A program made the translations under genes and the position numbers. Source: Lunularia cruciata (taxonomy: Eukaryota; Streptophyta; Marchantiopsida; Lunulariales; Lunulariaceae). From it: a DNA stretch of 64,000 bases. The notes beneath the pieces are model-generated. The model was not told where the DNA came from and ran no database searches. It saw only the letters and a program-made list of their open reading frames with translations. Positions 35,543-46,072 of this stretch are shown one piece after another (within the stretch, counting starts at the first letter, position 1; each line of letters begins with the position of its first letter). The stretch covers positions 67,113,965-67,177,964 of the forward strand of contig OX419758.1 in NCBI GenBank assembly GCA_948567375.1, given 5' to 3'.

Positions 35543-38187
35543 CAGATCTAACAATTCTTTTTCTTGATCTGACATTTCACTAGTGGGTAATCTATCTAAC
35601 TCCTTATCTGCTGCCCACTCTTCTCTATTGTCTCCAACGGTAACTCCAAAGACATCTGCACTCCTACTTCATCTACTTCAGGTTTTGCTCTAACATCTTT
35701 CCAAAGTTTATCTTTCTCTTACTTCACTAGATCTAATCTAATCATGATATTGTCTTCTACTTCTAATATTTTCCTATCTACACAAGTTCTGAGACTAATT
35801 AATAGAGAATTCAAGTCTATATCCTTTGCATGTCTCCTCCTCGTCTCCTACACAACAACTTTAACTCGTGCAGCCTTGTTTCTTCAATGCAAACATTGGC
35901 CTCTGTACTCAGCATCGCATTCATCTTGATTACGATCTCCTTCAATGGCTCCAATCTCATCTTCCTTTCACGCTCCCAATCTGCAAGCCAATCTTCCGTG
36001 TACATTGCCAACTCTGCTTCAAACTCGACTTTCATAGTTTCCTTCTCCTTCTCCTTCTGCACATGCTTCTTGTCTTGATTACGAAGTAACTCTCATAATC
36101 CCTCTTCTTCCCTATATCTCACTGTCAACTCCCATTGCCACATTTGCTTCTTCTCTTCTACACTCTCCATCACTCTATCAAGCTCTTGTTCCTTCTCTAC
36201 TACCCTCACCATAGCATGGATAATTTCTAGTCTTGAATCAGCAAACTGCTGCTTCAAGATTTTGTACTCAGCTACTTGTCTCTCCCTTGCTATATCACTC
36301 TTCTTCACAAGGTCCTCTTGATACCTCACTTCTCTTTTCAAGTTCTCAATCACTTGACACTACACTACTGCATCCCCTTGTAGTACTTCCCTTTCCTCCT
36401 CACCTCTGATTATACTCTTCTTCAACTTCAAGTTCTCTTCTTCTAGTCTTCCTAATACCTGCAACACAATCTTCACCTTTGGACACTTCGACTGCATCTC
36501 TTTCTTCTTGTGCTCTAGCTTCACTAACAACATGCACACAATTTCTCACAAGTACTCCACTCCATCACTTGCAACTACTTCAACCTGCAGAGTGATCTCC
36601 TTCTTCACCTCTTCTTCTCCCAATACTCGCCTTCTTCTCTGTAGTCGTCATATTGGAATAGATGCTTCACTTCCCAAACTAGCATTCTCCTCTTCCCTTG
36701 CCTTGCTCGGACCTTCCTCACACTTTGCCTTGCTCCTCAACCAAACTCCCCTCTGAATCGTAATCTTCTTCTCCTCCGGCTCGGGTACCTTGTCCTCCAA
36801 CTTTGCATTATTCTCTTCCTCGAGCTACACCCAAACTTCTTCTTCTATAGGTACCAACGTCATCTCTCTACCTTCATCGCTATCACTACTTGTATCCCCA
36901 CTTTGTAGCGTGAGCCCAGGTTCTTCCTTGTGTTCTGAGTCTTTAGACTTGCACTCCGCTTTGCCTTCCAAGTCTTCCATCAATGATGCAATCACCATCA
37001 TATCTTTCCTCGGGTTTCCTCTCTTGGTCTTCCGAGGTCTCATCTTCTCTACATCTTTGCCTTCTCCTTGTTGACTCCACTTCTTTGACTTTGGAGTACT
37101 TACTTCTACCAGCACACTCTTCCCCGTCTACGCGTAGTACTCATCAGTGCTTTGGATTTGAAGAATATACTATTGCTCTTCCGCGTCGACTTCTCTTCTC
37201 AAGTTGAGATGAAAGTGAGACACTATTCTGTTGTGCTCCACCGCATTGAGCAAATTCAACCCAAGGTAGAAATGTGCTGCAAACGGCACGATGTAGTGGG
37301 GAGGCGACTTTTCCCACAAATTCCACACCATCTACCTTGTCCTTCCATGGAAGCACCTCGCCCAGTTGATAGGTTCTCTTGCAAACATCTTATGGAAGAA
37401 CACCACTTGGTGTTTCATCACATAAGTCATTTTCTCCGGCTTCAGGATTGCCATGAGAGCACTCACGATCCCTCTCTTCACTGGATCTTTGTAACTCTCG
37501 ACCTTATACCCATTCTTTGTCCTCTTCGAAGAGAAGGCATCCCTCACTTCTTGGGTTTCTTTGGCTACCTCTCCCTTCTCAAAGAACGTGGCACCTTGCT
37601 CCGTGCCTGCCTCTCTTCCGAGTACCAATCTCCAATCCGACTCTATTGAGTGAGCCGGATTTCCTCTCTTCCCCTCTTCCCGGGGCCATTGAGACACTTA
37701 TTCTTGATTATCTTGGTCATGAATCCTGTAAAACTTACGTTCCATTTCCACGCCAAGAATGTGATCTGAAGTTGGCTCAAAACTTCAATTCTTGCAATCA
37801 CATCTAACCTCCAAATCGCATGATTTCTCACTATGAATTCAGAGTTCTTCTTCCCTCCTCCCATCTTTCCTGCTTCCTCACTGTCTCTCGGGTTAACGTT
37901 CTTGAATTCTTCTCTACAAACTAGCATTTTCAAAGATAGTCACTTCAAAGGAGTTGGTAGGATACATTGCCTTACTTATAGAATTCCATGATATATTTAC
38001 CTAGTCTATTGACGGGTGAATATATCATGGGTATTCCATGAGAATTTAGAGAACACCAGATTGATCTGGTTGAAGGTGCAGTTCCGGTTTGGCAGGGACA
38101 ATACCGCATGAACCCAAAGTACTCACTCTTGGTGAAGGATGAAATTGACAAGTACTTGGGAGCCAAAATAATCTTTCCTATCTTAAG

Positions 38188-38632
38188 TGTCACGCCATTT
38201 GTAGTTCCGCATCTAGATGCTCGGACACTCTAGTTCTAGTGATGGTAGTTAGAGTTATTCTAGCAGTTTCTCAGGGACTACTTTCCGACGGTTAGATTTT
38301 GTGTTCGGGGTACTGACTTCACGGTGAGGCCCACCGTCACTTTGCACCGTTTGCACCGTCAAGTGTGCCGTCAGCGGGACCGTTAGGGTTTTAGGGCTAG
38401 CTCGAGTCCAGGGGGTTTTGAAGTGAGCTCCAGAGAGCTCACTTCTCTGATGTTGAGCCTTCGAGTTCCTGGCTATGGTGGACAGAGGCCGGCAAGCGTC
38501 ACCTGGATTCTCTATGCTTGAGTGGGTGTGGCTTGACTGTAATCAGTGCCCAGTTGTTGGTAGTTTATAGAGTGACAGATCAAGTACTGATCTGAGTTGA
38601 GTTGAGTTGAGAGTGTTAAGCAATCTGATTAT
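38188..38632 (+). repeat. 5' LTR segment of C (lacks 107 bp)
   Basis: TGTCACGCCATTTGTAG... to ...AAGCAATCTGATTAT aligns with 46073-46522 with few changes and a 5-bp gap (TATAG). The final 107 bp of the right-hand LTR are absent here and instead appear before it (45964-46070). Confidence 0.85.
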
Positions 38633-38642
38633 ATCAAAGAAG
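38629..38642 (+). other. Primer-binding site of C (tRNA-Met-like, weak)
   Basis: TTATATCAAAGAAG directly after the LTR segment resembles TGGTATCAGAGC, the initiator tRNA-Met site common in plant elements. TATCA and AG match. It is degenerate, so this is tentative. Confidence 0.4.
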
Positions 38643-39366
38643 TGAAGTTAGGGGGAAATCGGGTGCAGGAATGTTGAGTGTTGGTGGTATCTCCAAGCTT
38701 GGTGGATCGTGGTAGCTCGATTCAGGTTCTGTGTTTCCCTAGTGTGCAGAAGCTCGTGTAGTTGATGCAAATTTGGCAGTTAGGCAGACGGTGTGCGGAA
38801 GCACTGGCCAAATTTCGAGCAAAGAAGGAGCAATTTTCAAGCAGTGTTGTGATTTTGAGCTCAGGAGGTGAAGGCATGACCAATTTGCTACGAGTTGGGC
38901 TCAAAAAGTGAAATTGAAGGTGGAGTTGGAAAGCTCTTCTCATGAAATTGTGATTTGGAAAAACCCGTTTTGTCAATTTGGCTCGAGTGGAAAGTTAGTA
39001 GGGGATTTGGCAAACATCCATCTTTAGGGTTTACGTTAGATTTTACGTCAGATTTTACATCAGATTTTGGGCCAAAATTGGAGGAGTTTCACTGTTTGGC
39101 CAGATTTGGAGAAGTTTTGCTAGTTTGGAGGAGTTTCGCAGATTTGGACAAGTTTCGCCAATTTTGGAGGAGGTTCGAAGTGGCAACAAGAAATGCCTCA
39201 TTTGGCTGAATTTTGGCGTTTCGAGGCTTTGAGGCATAGGGTTGTGGGCTACGAAGGTCTAGAAGGGCCAGAAGGGCCAGCAAGCCAGCTTGCTGGCGTG
39301 AGGCTAGCTAGTTTAGTGTAGATCTTGGTCATTGGTTAGCAAAATCTGCCTTTCTTGCTAGATTGT

Positions 39367-39433
39367 GCGCAACAGGGATTGACCCCTAGATCTCTTGTTC
39401 CTAGACTGGTGCCCTAGCCAACTGGTCCACCCT
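39367..39433 (-). other. tRNA-like relic in C leader
   Basis: The minus strand reads GGACCAGTTGGCTAGGGCAC (A-box/D-arm-like), then GTCTAGGAACAAGAG, then AGGGGTCAATCCCTG (B-box/T-arm-like). The spacing suits a tRNA. The acceptor stem does not pair, so it is a degenerate tRNA-derived sequence and not a working gene. A perfect 9-bp hairpin lies nearby at 39277-39296. Confidence 0.35.
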
Positions 39434-39948
39434 CACTTGTTGTCATAGTGATTGTGCCACTGTTATCTATACACATGTAGCTTTGGCTAGGAGAGGCAGT
39501 TTGATCCCATTCTTGGTGATCCTAGTAGCTTAGGACTTAGATACGAACTACTCTTATGTCAAATGCCAAATGGTGGCAGAGTCAGTCCCGTGTTGTGTTA
39601 TGAGATGGAGGGTTTTTGTTTAGATTTCTTGTGATTGGATCCCCTCCATTCTCTGATTCTTGTTTGTGCACCACGTTTGTGTGAGGTGCCCTGACTTTTG
39701 AGCGTTGGTGCTCTGGTGTGCTCTCGGTGGTGAGGCTAGAGTGATGACCAGTCAGACTACCTTTGTTTCTCTCCGGTGAGGCAAGAAGTGATGACCTGCA
39801 GACCATGAGAGTGTGTGTTATGATGGCAGGTTACAGGTTGCCCTTCCCTTAGTGTAGTTATCTCGGTAGAGTTACATTAGTGGGTGGTGTTTAGTTGGTG
39901 TTGGCACGTGGTGGTGTTGGCACTTAGTGGGGTACTTGCGGTTGCGAC

Positions 39949-42121
39949 TTGCAATTGCAGTTGGTGGTTCGGGTTTGCTGTTGCAGTTATGTGGTCACGA
40001 CAGAGTTCTTTGGAGATTCTAGAGGAGTTAGCCCTGCAGTACGCAGTGGGTTTACTCGGAGTGGTGCTCGGTATCAGCCTGTATCTCAGGTCCCAGTGAG
40101 GGAGGAGATTGACTCTGAGTTGGAGTTGGACACAGGAGCTGATTCAGTTGAGAGTGCACTTGGTGTGTCCGCACCGTTGTTGTGGGACATGGACGAGATT
40201 TATGGGGCCTCCAAAGGCCCTAGGCGTTACTCTGGTACAGTGGGTACCATTGAGTTGGATGACTTCATCCAAGAGTTCGATAGTTGGTGTGATCTGCAGT
40301 AGATGCGGAACCCGACTTTGTTCACACCCTTCATGGCATGGAAGGGGTTGTTTCAGCACTTGGAGGGTCCACCAATGGATGATTACCATGAGTTCAGGAG
40401 AGCTTATTTGGAGGAGATTGAGTTATGGAGACAGTATTGGTCTCCACACTATGTCTCCATCACTTCAGGCTTGGTGGCCAGGAGTAGATCGGCTGTACCT
40501 ACGAGTTCTAGCTCGAGTAGTGTGGGTGGAGCTAGTGGAGGTGCACTAGCTGGAGATAGTGCTACTACGAGTGGAGGTACCACTGCAGGAGGTGGTGTGG
40601 TACCGGGGTTTAACCCCATGGTTGAGTTCTTCCTATGTTTGAGGCAAAACTACCAGGGAGTGCGGACTGACAAGCTGAGGAGCTTGCAGGAGTTCCAACG
40701 GAAGGCTGGAGAGAGCCTACGCGAGGCATATACTCGCATGAGGCGGCTGATCAGTTTCACTCAAGGAGTTACTGAGGCCCAGGCAGTCCAGTTTTGGTAT
40801 GGGATACTGGACAGGGAGTTGCAACGTAGAGTTCATGATGCTACGTTGTTGCAGGCTACTTTGCCCACTTTGGCAGTAGTCTTTGGTTTGGCTGAGCATA
40901 TTGAGCTCAACATGGTGGAGGAGAGAGTGGTGACAGCTGGATTTGGTAGAGAGACCTCATCCACGGTTGTGACTTCTTCTAGAGTGCAGCAGAGTGCAGC
41001 AGAGTGCACCCCGCCCAATTGGTTTTCGAAGACAGGGTGGACAGCCCAGATCCTATGGAGCGAGTGGAGGGCCTAGTGGAGTTAGACCCTTACCCTCATT
41101 TTTGGGTCAGCAGCAGCCAGTGAGTGGTGGTGTTGCTTGTTGGACTTGTGGTGGACCTCACCATAGGAGAGAGTGTACTCAAGGCAGCGGACCTGATACC
41201 TCTGGTGCATCATAGCCAGCACAGAGGCAGTGTGAGCATTGCCACAAGTTTGGTCACACTAGTGACCGATGTTTTGACCTACACCCGGAGTTACGGAGTG
41301 GTAGGGCTGCTATGGCAGGTAGTAGAGGAGCTCCAGTTCATGGAGGACGAGGTGGTAGAGGTGGTGGTAGAGGATCTACACCTAGTAGGGGTGCAGTACC
41401 TGCCCTTACTTCTGACACAGCTATGGCTACTCGGATTGAGCAGAGATTGGCTAGTATGGCTATTGCTCAGAGGAGATCAGATTTGGGTGCTGAGGCTTCC
41501 ACCTCATATGCTGGTGATAGAGATGCTTTGGACTTCATGTGCGGAGCAGCACAGGTGGATGCATCTGCAGCAGTGACTAGGAGTGCAGTACGTGCTCCAG
41601 AGCCTAGAGGAGCATCAGTGGAGTTGGACCCACAGAGAGGAGAGGTTGGGAGACAGGTCAGACTTCCCCAGTCTTTCACGCTATCTGAGGCATTGCAGAT
41701 GACATCCATGGTTCTTAGACGTCCCAGTGCAGGTGTGGTAGGTGGTGATGGAGTACTCGATGGAGTACCTGCTAGTCAGCCACCTGCTACTACACAGACT
41801 GAGTCTAGCATGATGTTGGGGGCGGCTCAGCTGATTATGCAGCATCCTTTATTTTCAGCCAGTGACATGTTTACATTGGGAGTTGATCCAACCCTAGTGT
41901 TCCGGTTGGCTGCCACGTTGTGTGAGAGTAGGGATGGTGCAGTTCCTACTACTAGAGCAGAGGTGGTTGGTAGTGGAGCTGACTTGGTTGAGGAGCATGG
42001 GATCCGTTCAGCGACCAGTGGTTTATGGCAGGCAGCAGCGGCTAGACTGGAGGAGTTGCCAGCTAGACCGGCCTTTGAGAGAGCGCGGTTTACACCTGGT
42101 GTTGTCCTATTGGATAACTAG
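39949..42121 (+). pseudogene. C gag (capsid and two zinc knuckles)
   Basis: The frame enters at about 39990. The first in-frame ATG is 40189, and an ACG earlier may be a mutated start. The Retrotrans_gag-like part lies at about 40600-40930 (KLRSLQEFQRKAGESLREAY, MRRLISFTQGVTEAQAVQFW). A stop is at 40300. A triplicated GAGTGCAGCA run near 40985 coincides with a +1 frame change. The other frame then shows CWTCGGPHHRREC and a perfect knuckle CEHCHKFGHTSDRC followed by LHPEL. Arg/Gly-rich and low-complexity sequence continues to a TAG at 42119. Gag would package the element RNA. Confidence 0.78.
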
Positions 42122-42169
42122 AGGGGGATCTTTCATTTAGTGGGACCTTCAGGGAAGGTCTATACACCA

Positions 42170-42620
42170 TAGAGAGTCTTGTTAGACTCTGGTGCGCAGC
42201 CCCTTATGTTGGGGAAGGTTACAGTTGTTGGTCTGGAGTTACGGAAGACCGATGTGGAGAGGTGTCCATTTCAGATCCAGACATCTCTAGGTGGTGGTTC
42301 GACACAGTACATCACACGTGGGGAGCTTGTTGTCCAGGTTCAGCCTGGTCATCCGACTGATAGCTCGGTGGTGAGAGCTCAGGCTATTGCGACGATAGCT
42401 GAGTCATATGATGTGCTAGTTGGGGGAGCAGTGTTATACCCTATGGGTTTCAGCATTGACTATTGGGAGGAGATAGCCTCTTATAGACCTGGTTGGCAGT
42501 CTGGTGAGGGACGGGTATGTCGCCTACCAGTACGCTTTAGTAGTGGTAGTCTTGGCTCACTACAGTCCGGGACCATGGCAGCATCAGTTTTAGCTTTCAG
42601 CGGTGTAGTTACTTGGCCTG
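42170..42620 (+). pseudogene. C aspartic protease
   Basis: VLLDSGAQPLMLGK (active site D-S-G) follows a TAG at about 42168. Then come hydrophobic strands, DVLVGGAVLYPMGFSID and a Pro-rich linker. The size and place after gag fit a retropepsin-like protease. The frame is open from here to 43060, through the linker into the methyltransferase. Confidence 0.75.
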
Positions 42621-42892
42621 GTGACTTGTTGGAGGGGAATGCCCATGCAGAGGATACTCTAGTACCAGAGGAGATCACTCGGCTATGGAGTACGAGTGGG
42701 ATTGTTCCATCCACCTTGGATGTTCCATTGTGGAGTTCAGAGGAGGCATTGCAGCAGCATGCAAATCAGTTGGTGCAACAGGCTTGGAGTGGAGCCTTCG
42801 TACCATCAGGGGATGAGTGTGAGGATGAGCCTCCAGAGGCAATTGCTTTGACACCTCTGGATACCACACTCATTGCTTGGCAGTATCCAATA

Positions 42893-43834
42893 GAGGGGAT
42901 ATGTCTATTGGAGTTGTTTGGTGGGATCAGCATCGGACTAGCTACGGTGTTACAAGCAGGTATCCGAGTACAGAGGTACTTGTATGTAGAGAGAGATGAG
43001 ACTGCTAGGCGAGTCTCTCTACATCATGTGGCACACTTGGCCTATCGGTATCCGGAGTTATAACCGATGTCAGCAGTCAGAGGTTACCAGAAGGCCTTAC
43101 CAGGAGACATTTCCTTACTGGGGGCGCATGACCTAGAGAGACATGGGCCTATTCACTTGGTGATTTCTAGATGGCCATGTCAGGGACATACACATGCGGG
43201 CCGTGGTTTGGGTCTTCAGGATCCTTGTTTTGGTGTGTTTTGGGAGATGTTATGGATACTACAACATCTCTAGGTTCATCAATCTGTTTCTCCAACTTAC
43301 CTTTTGGAGAACGTTCCATTGATGGGTGATTCTCGCACTAGAGTGGTGGCGAGTACACATCAGGTCCATTCATGGATGGGACCTGCTGTATTGTTAGATG
43401 CAGCCAGAGTGGGATCACGGGCTCATCGTCTTCGTCTTTGGTGGACGAACCTCTTACCCAGAGAGGTTCTGCAGCGTAGTTATGATGGGATTCAGCGACT
43501 AGACCACATTCTTGTTGATGATATCTTGGATGTTGGACGTCAGTCTCAGATAGTGGTAGTGGCTGATAGGTCACCTATGGCAGTGGTGAACCTAGTTGGA
43601 CAGCCTAGAGTTGCATTTCCCACACTCATGAGTTTCCCAGGCTCTCATGCTTTTCAAGAGGGAGGACCTGGACTTGTTTGGGACTCACAGTTACAGTAGT
43701 TGGTGGAGCCCAATGCTGATGAGAGAGAGCGGGCGATGGGTTTTCGCACCGGTATTACCGCTGTTCCAACAGTGTCAGAGGCATCCATGCGTCAAGTGTT
43801 AGGTCAGGCTATGGACTTGAACTGTTTGACCTAG
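42893..43834 (+). pseudogene. Cytosine-5 DNA methyltransferase domain inside retrotransposon pol
   Basis: About 310 codons show the C5-methyltransferase motifs in canonical order. Motif I (SAM site) is LLELFGGISIGLATVLQAG (42905); VERDETARRVSLHH follows; motif IV WPCQGHTHAGRG has the catalytic Cys at 43178-43180; motif VI is LLENVPLM (ENV at 43307); motif VIII is SRAHRLRLWWTN (about 43415); motif IX-like is RERAMGFRTGIT; motif X is VLGQAMDLN (about 43810). The PCQ Cys and the ENV Glu are retained. Stops occur at 43061, 43271, 43697 and 43831. It sits in frame between protease and RNase H, so it belonged to the polyprotein. It would methylate cytosine in DNA, possibly the element's own. Order I to X excludes the permuted DRM type. 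Confidence 0.88.
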
Positions 43835-43837
43835 ATT

Positions 43838-44428
43838 GTGAGCCTTGGTTTGGCAGAGCAGCGTAGGATGCGCTTGATAGGCATCACCACTCGGACACTT
43901 GTGAGCCCTGTGCCTAAGTATAGTTCATATGAGGGAGAGTGCTTGGCAGCAGTTTGGGCAGTAGCACATTTCCGATGTTACCTGTTTGGTAACGCCTTCA
44001 CTCTCATCACTGATCATCAGCCGCTGAAGTGGTTGATGGAGTCCGACAAGCTTTCAAGGAAACTTGCACGATGGGCTCTGATTTTACAAGAGTATGATTT
44101 CACGGTTGTTCACAGACCTGAAGTGGTGAACCATGATGCAGATGGGTTGAGTAGAAACCCATGTCCCAGCCAGCAGGATCAGACCGGAGCATGTTGGCAT
44201 GGTAAGACAGATGAGGAGATGGTGCCAGGTTGGCATACATCAGCCTTTCTGTGTATATTTGCAGAGACTTTGGTGGTATCTCTCTCAGCGCATAAAGGAG
44301 GAGTTATTGAGGTCACAGATCTAGAGAGTGAAGATATTGGTACAGTTCAGCGAGACATTCATGATGATGTCTTAGTGATGGACTATCTTTGCACTGGTGT
44401 TGTGGGTGGCACAGTTGGGGCCAAGTAG
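43838..44428 (+). pseudogene. C RNase H, with RT deleted upstream
   Basis: After AEQRRMRLIG the frame jumps to KYSSYEGECLAAVWAVAHF, which starts gypsy RNase H. LITDHQPLKWLM, LARWALILQEYDF and NHDADGLSRNP follow, so the key acidic residues are present. In Ty3/gypsy about 250-300 residues of RT should precede this. No RT motif (GLCNAP, xxDD) exists anywhere in C, so an in-frame deletion at about 43880-43918 removed it. The frame ends at TAG 44426. Confidence 0.85.
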
Positions 44429-44429
44429 A

Positions 44430-45610
44430 GAGACCGTGTTCTTCAGTGAGCTAGACGGTTCAAATTGGAGGGTAGACACCTTTTGCGTGTATGGGAGGAT
44501 GGTAGAGTGCGAGTAGTACCACTTCCATCACAGAGACCACAGTTGGTCCGTCATGCTCATGAGGAGCTAGGACATTTTGGAGTAAAGCGTACATATAGCT
44601 TACTCCAGAGTCATTATTGGTGGCGCGGTATGCAGACCGAGGTACAGCAGTTTGTTGCCAGATGTGTGGTTTGTGACCGAGTTAGAGCATCATTCAATGC
44701 TCCTACGCCACAGTTACACCCATTACCTATCATGGGATTGGGTTACCGTTGGATTTCGGACTTCGCCGGACCTTTACCGCTGACTGTGAGACATCATCGG
44801 TATGTTTTGGTGATGGTGGAGCACTTCTCCAAGTGGATTGAGTTGGTGGCACTTCCTGACAAGTCTAGTGAAGGGACAGCTTACTCGTTCCTGGATCGAG
44901 TTCTTAGTCATTTTGGTGCACCAGCTGAGGTTTTGACTGATCAGGGTACAGAGTTCTTGGGAGAGTTTCAGGTCTTGTGTGACAAGGCTTTGATTGATCA
45001 TCGTACTACATCCCGAGATCACCCTGAGGCAGATGGCTTAGCAGAGAGAGTGGTTCAGACGGTGAAGAGAGGATTACAAAAGTATGGTTTGCAGAGAGGC
45101 CACTTGGGAGATTGGGATCTCCAGTTACCTTGGTTGGCCATGGGCTATCGGTTCAGCCGGCAAGCCTCCTTAGCATCCTTCTCTCCATACTTTCTACTCT
45201 ATGGACGAGATCCAGATTTACCTGTAGCCATTCGTTGAGATGCTACTGTAGTTTTGGACTTGGATGACCCCGATGTATGGATGAGCGCATGTTCTCAGCG
45301 GGCAGAGATCTTTCGGAGAGTGATGTCGATGGCCTTTGAGAACTTGGCGATTGCTCAGCATAGAGATACTTTATGCTATGCTACCATTTGAGGAGGAGGT
45401 TATAGACCCTCGATCCGTCCATTTCATCCAGGCGACTATGTATATCTACAGCAGACAGCACCGACGACACTTGATGTTTCTACAGGCCGCACTATCTTGA
45501 GAGTGCGTGAGGTTTTGCCATCTAGAGTCCTTGTGTTAGAAGGACGTGATGGTGTTGTTTGGAAGGATCATGTGCGCAATTGTGCACCATGCCACCTTCC
45601 AAACATTGAT
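44430..45610 (+). pseudogene. C integrase
   Basis: The HHCC zinc domain reads HAHEELGHFGVKR ... CVVC. The catalytic core has D (WISDFAGPL), D (VLTDQGTEFLGEF) and E (ADGLAERVVQTVKRG), all intact. A C-terminal GPY/F-like region follows (RPFHPGDYVYLQQ, VLVLEGRDGVVWKDHV). Stops at 44453, 45236 and 45390 are each TGA where CGA (Arg) fits the context. It would insert element cDNA into the genome. It continues in frame into the PHD finger. Confidence 0.88.
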
Positions 45611-45655
45611 GGTACTATGGACCCAAGCTTGGCACTTGTACGTGCAGGCTTGAGG

Positions 45656-45790
45656 TGTATGTTATGTGGCTCTTCTGGTGGAGCTGCTACTATGTTAGTG
45701 TGTGATAGCTGTTTGAGAGGATGGCATATGGCATGTATGACTCCTCCCCTCACGGTGGTTCCTCAGGGACAGTGGTTATGTCCTAGATGT
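45656..45790 (+). pseudogene. PHD finger at the integrase C-terminus
   Basis: RCMLCGSSGG ... LVCDSCLRGWHMAC ... GQWLCPRCT gives C-X2-C-X11-C-X2-C-X4-H-X2-C-X14-C-X2-C, a full C4HC3 PHD finger, with the usual Trp before the last Cys pair. All eight zinc ligands are present and the 99-codon frame here is open to its TGA. Plant chromoviruses carry a chromodomain at this spot to read histone marks, so a targeting role by analogy is likely but unproven. The element as a whole is broken. Confidence 0.9.
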
Positions 45791-45963
45791 ACTTGACCTA
45801 TAGCTAGTTCATTCTTTATATGGTATAGATTGCAGACAGGCGACTAACGATGGGGCTCCATAGCACCCGGCCTCCTGATCTTTGCCCATTAGAGGGTATA
45901 CCATATACTTAGAGTAGATGGCTATTTGGAGTTAGAGGGACCTAACCGCCAGCTAGGGGGGCA

Positions 45964-46070
45964 ATTGTGGCACTTTAGAGTCTCTGTATGACTTATGTGT
46001 GAGTTGTGCTTTTATAGTGTATGATGTTGACAGCAATGTATGTTGTGTAGCGATGTATATACGCACGACA
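45964..46070 (+). repeat. 107-bp direct repeat, first copy (second at 46521-46627)
   Basis: ATTGTGGCACTTTAGAGTCT... to ...TATACGCACGACA occurs here after the G-rich tract (CTAGGGGGGCA) and again at the extreme right end of C, with only two differences. Each copy has a TTTTATAG box (46010 and 46567). Between the copies lies TGTCACGCC...TGATT, the part also found at the left end. GACAGCTGTC at 46067-46076 is a perfect palindrome at the junction. Confidence 0.9.
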
Positions 46071-46072
46071 GC

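Larger units (their letters stand above)
27595..37863 (-). pseudogene. LTR-encoded ORF, copy 5, interrupted by A3
   Basis: Subfamily II reading: MGGGKKNSEFIVRNHAIW at 37863, RIEVLSQLQITFLAWKWNV, a conserved KHQVVFFHKMFAREPINWAR block near 37400, an acidic region near 36900, and coiled coil at 36500-35800. After A3 the last part of the frame follows at 27708-27595. Stops and frameshifts are present. It is shown as one span because A3 inserted within it. Confidence 0.65.
26804..37926 (-). mobile_element. D-LTR5: family D LTR split by A3
   Basis: The 3' part is at 26804-27708 and the 5' part at 35543-37926. A3 lies between, with its 6-bp duplication (CAGATT at 27703-27708, CAGATC at 35543-35548). 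Joining the flanks restores ACCAGATCTAAC, the sequence of uninterrupted copies. The start of the LTR (TGTGGTACCC) is absent: near 37926 it meets D+ pol in the opposite orientation, a rearrangement junction. Confidence 0.8.

Noticed and set aside
39367..39433. Functional tRNA gene
   Set aside because: The acceptor stem does not pair and the anticodon stem is poor.
42893..43834. Methyltransferase as an independent host gene or processed pseudogene
   Set aside because: It is in the same frame as the protease linker before it and the RNase H and integrase after it, without start, intron or poly-A signs.
42893..43834. DRM-type (rearranged) methyltransferase
   Set aside because: Motifs run I, IV, VI, VIII, IX, X in the canonical order; DRM enzymes have the permuted order.
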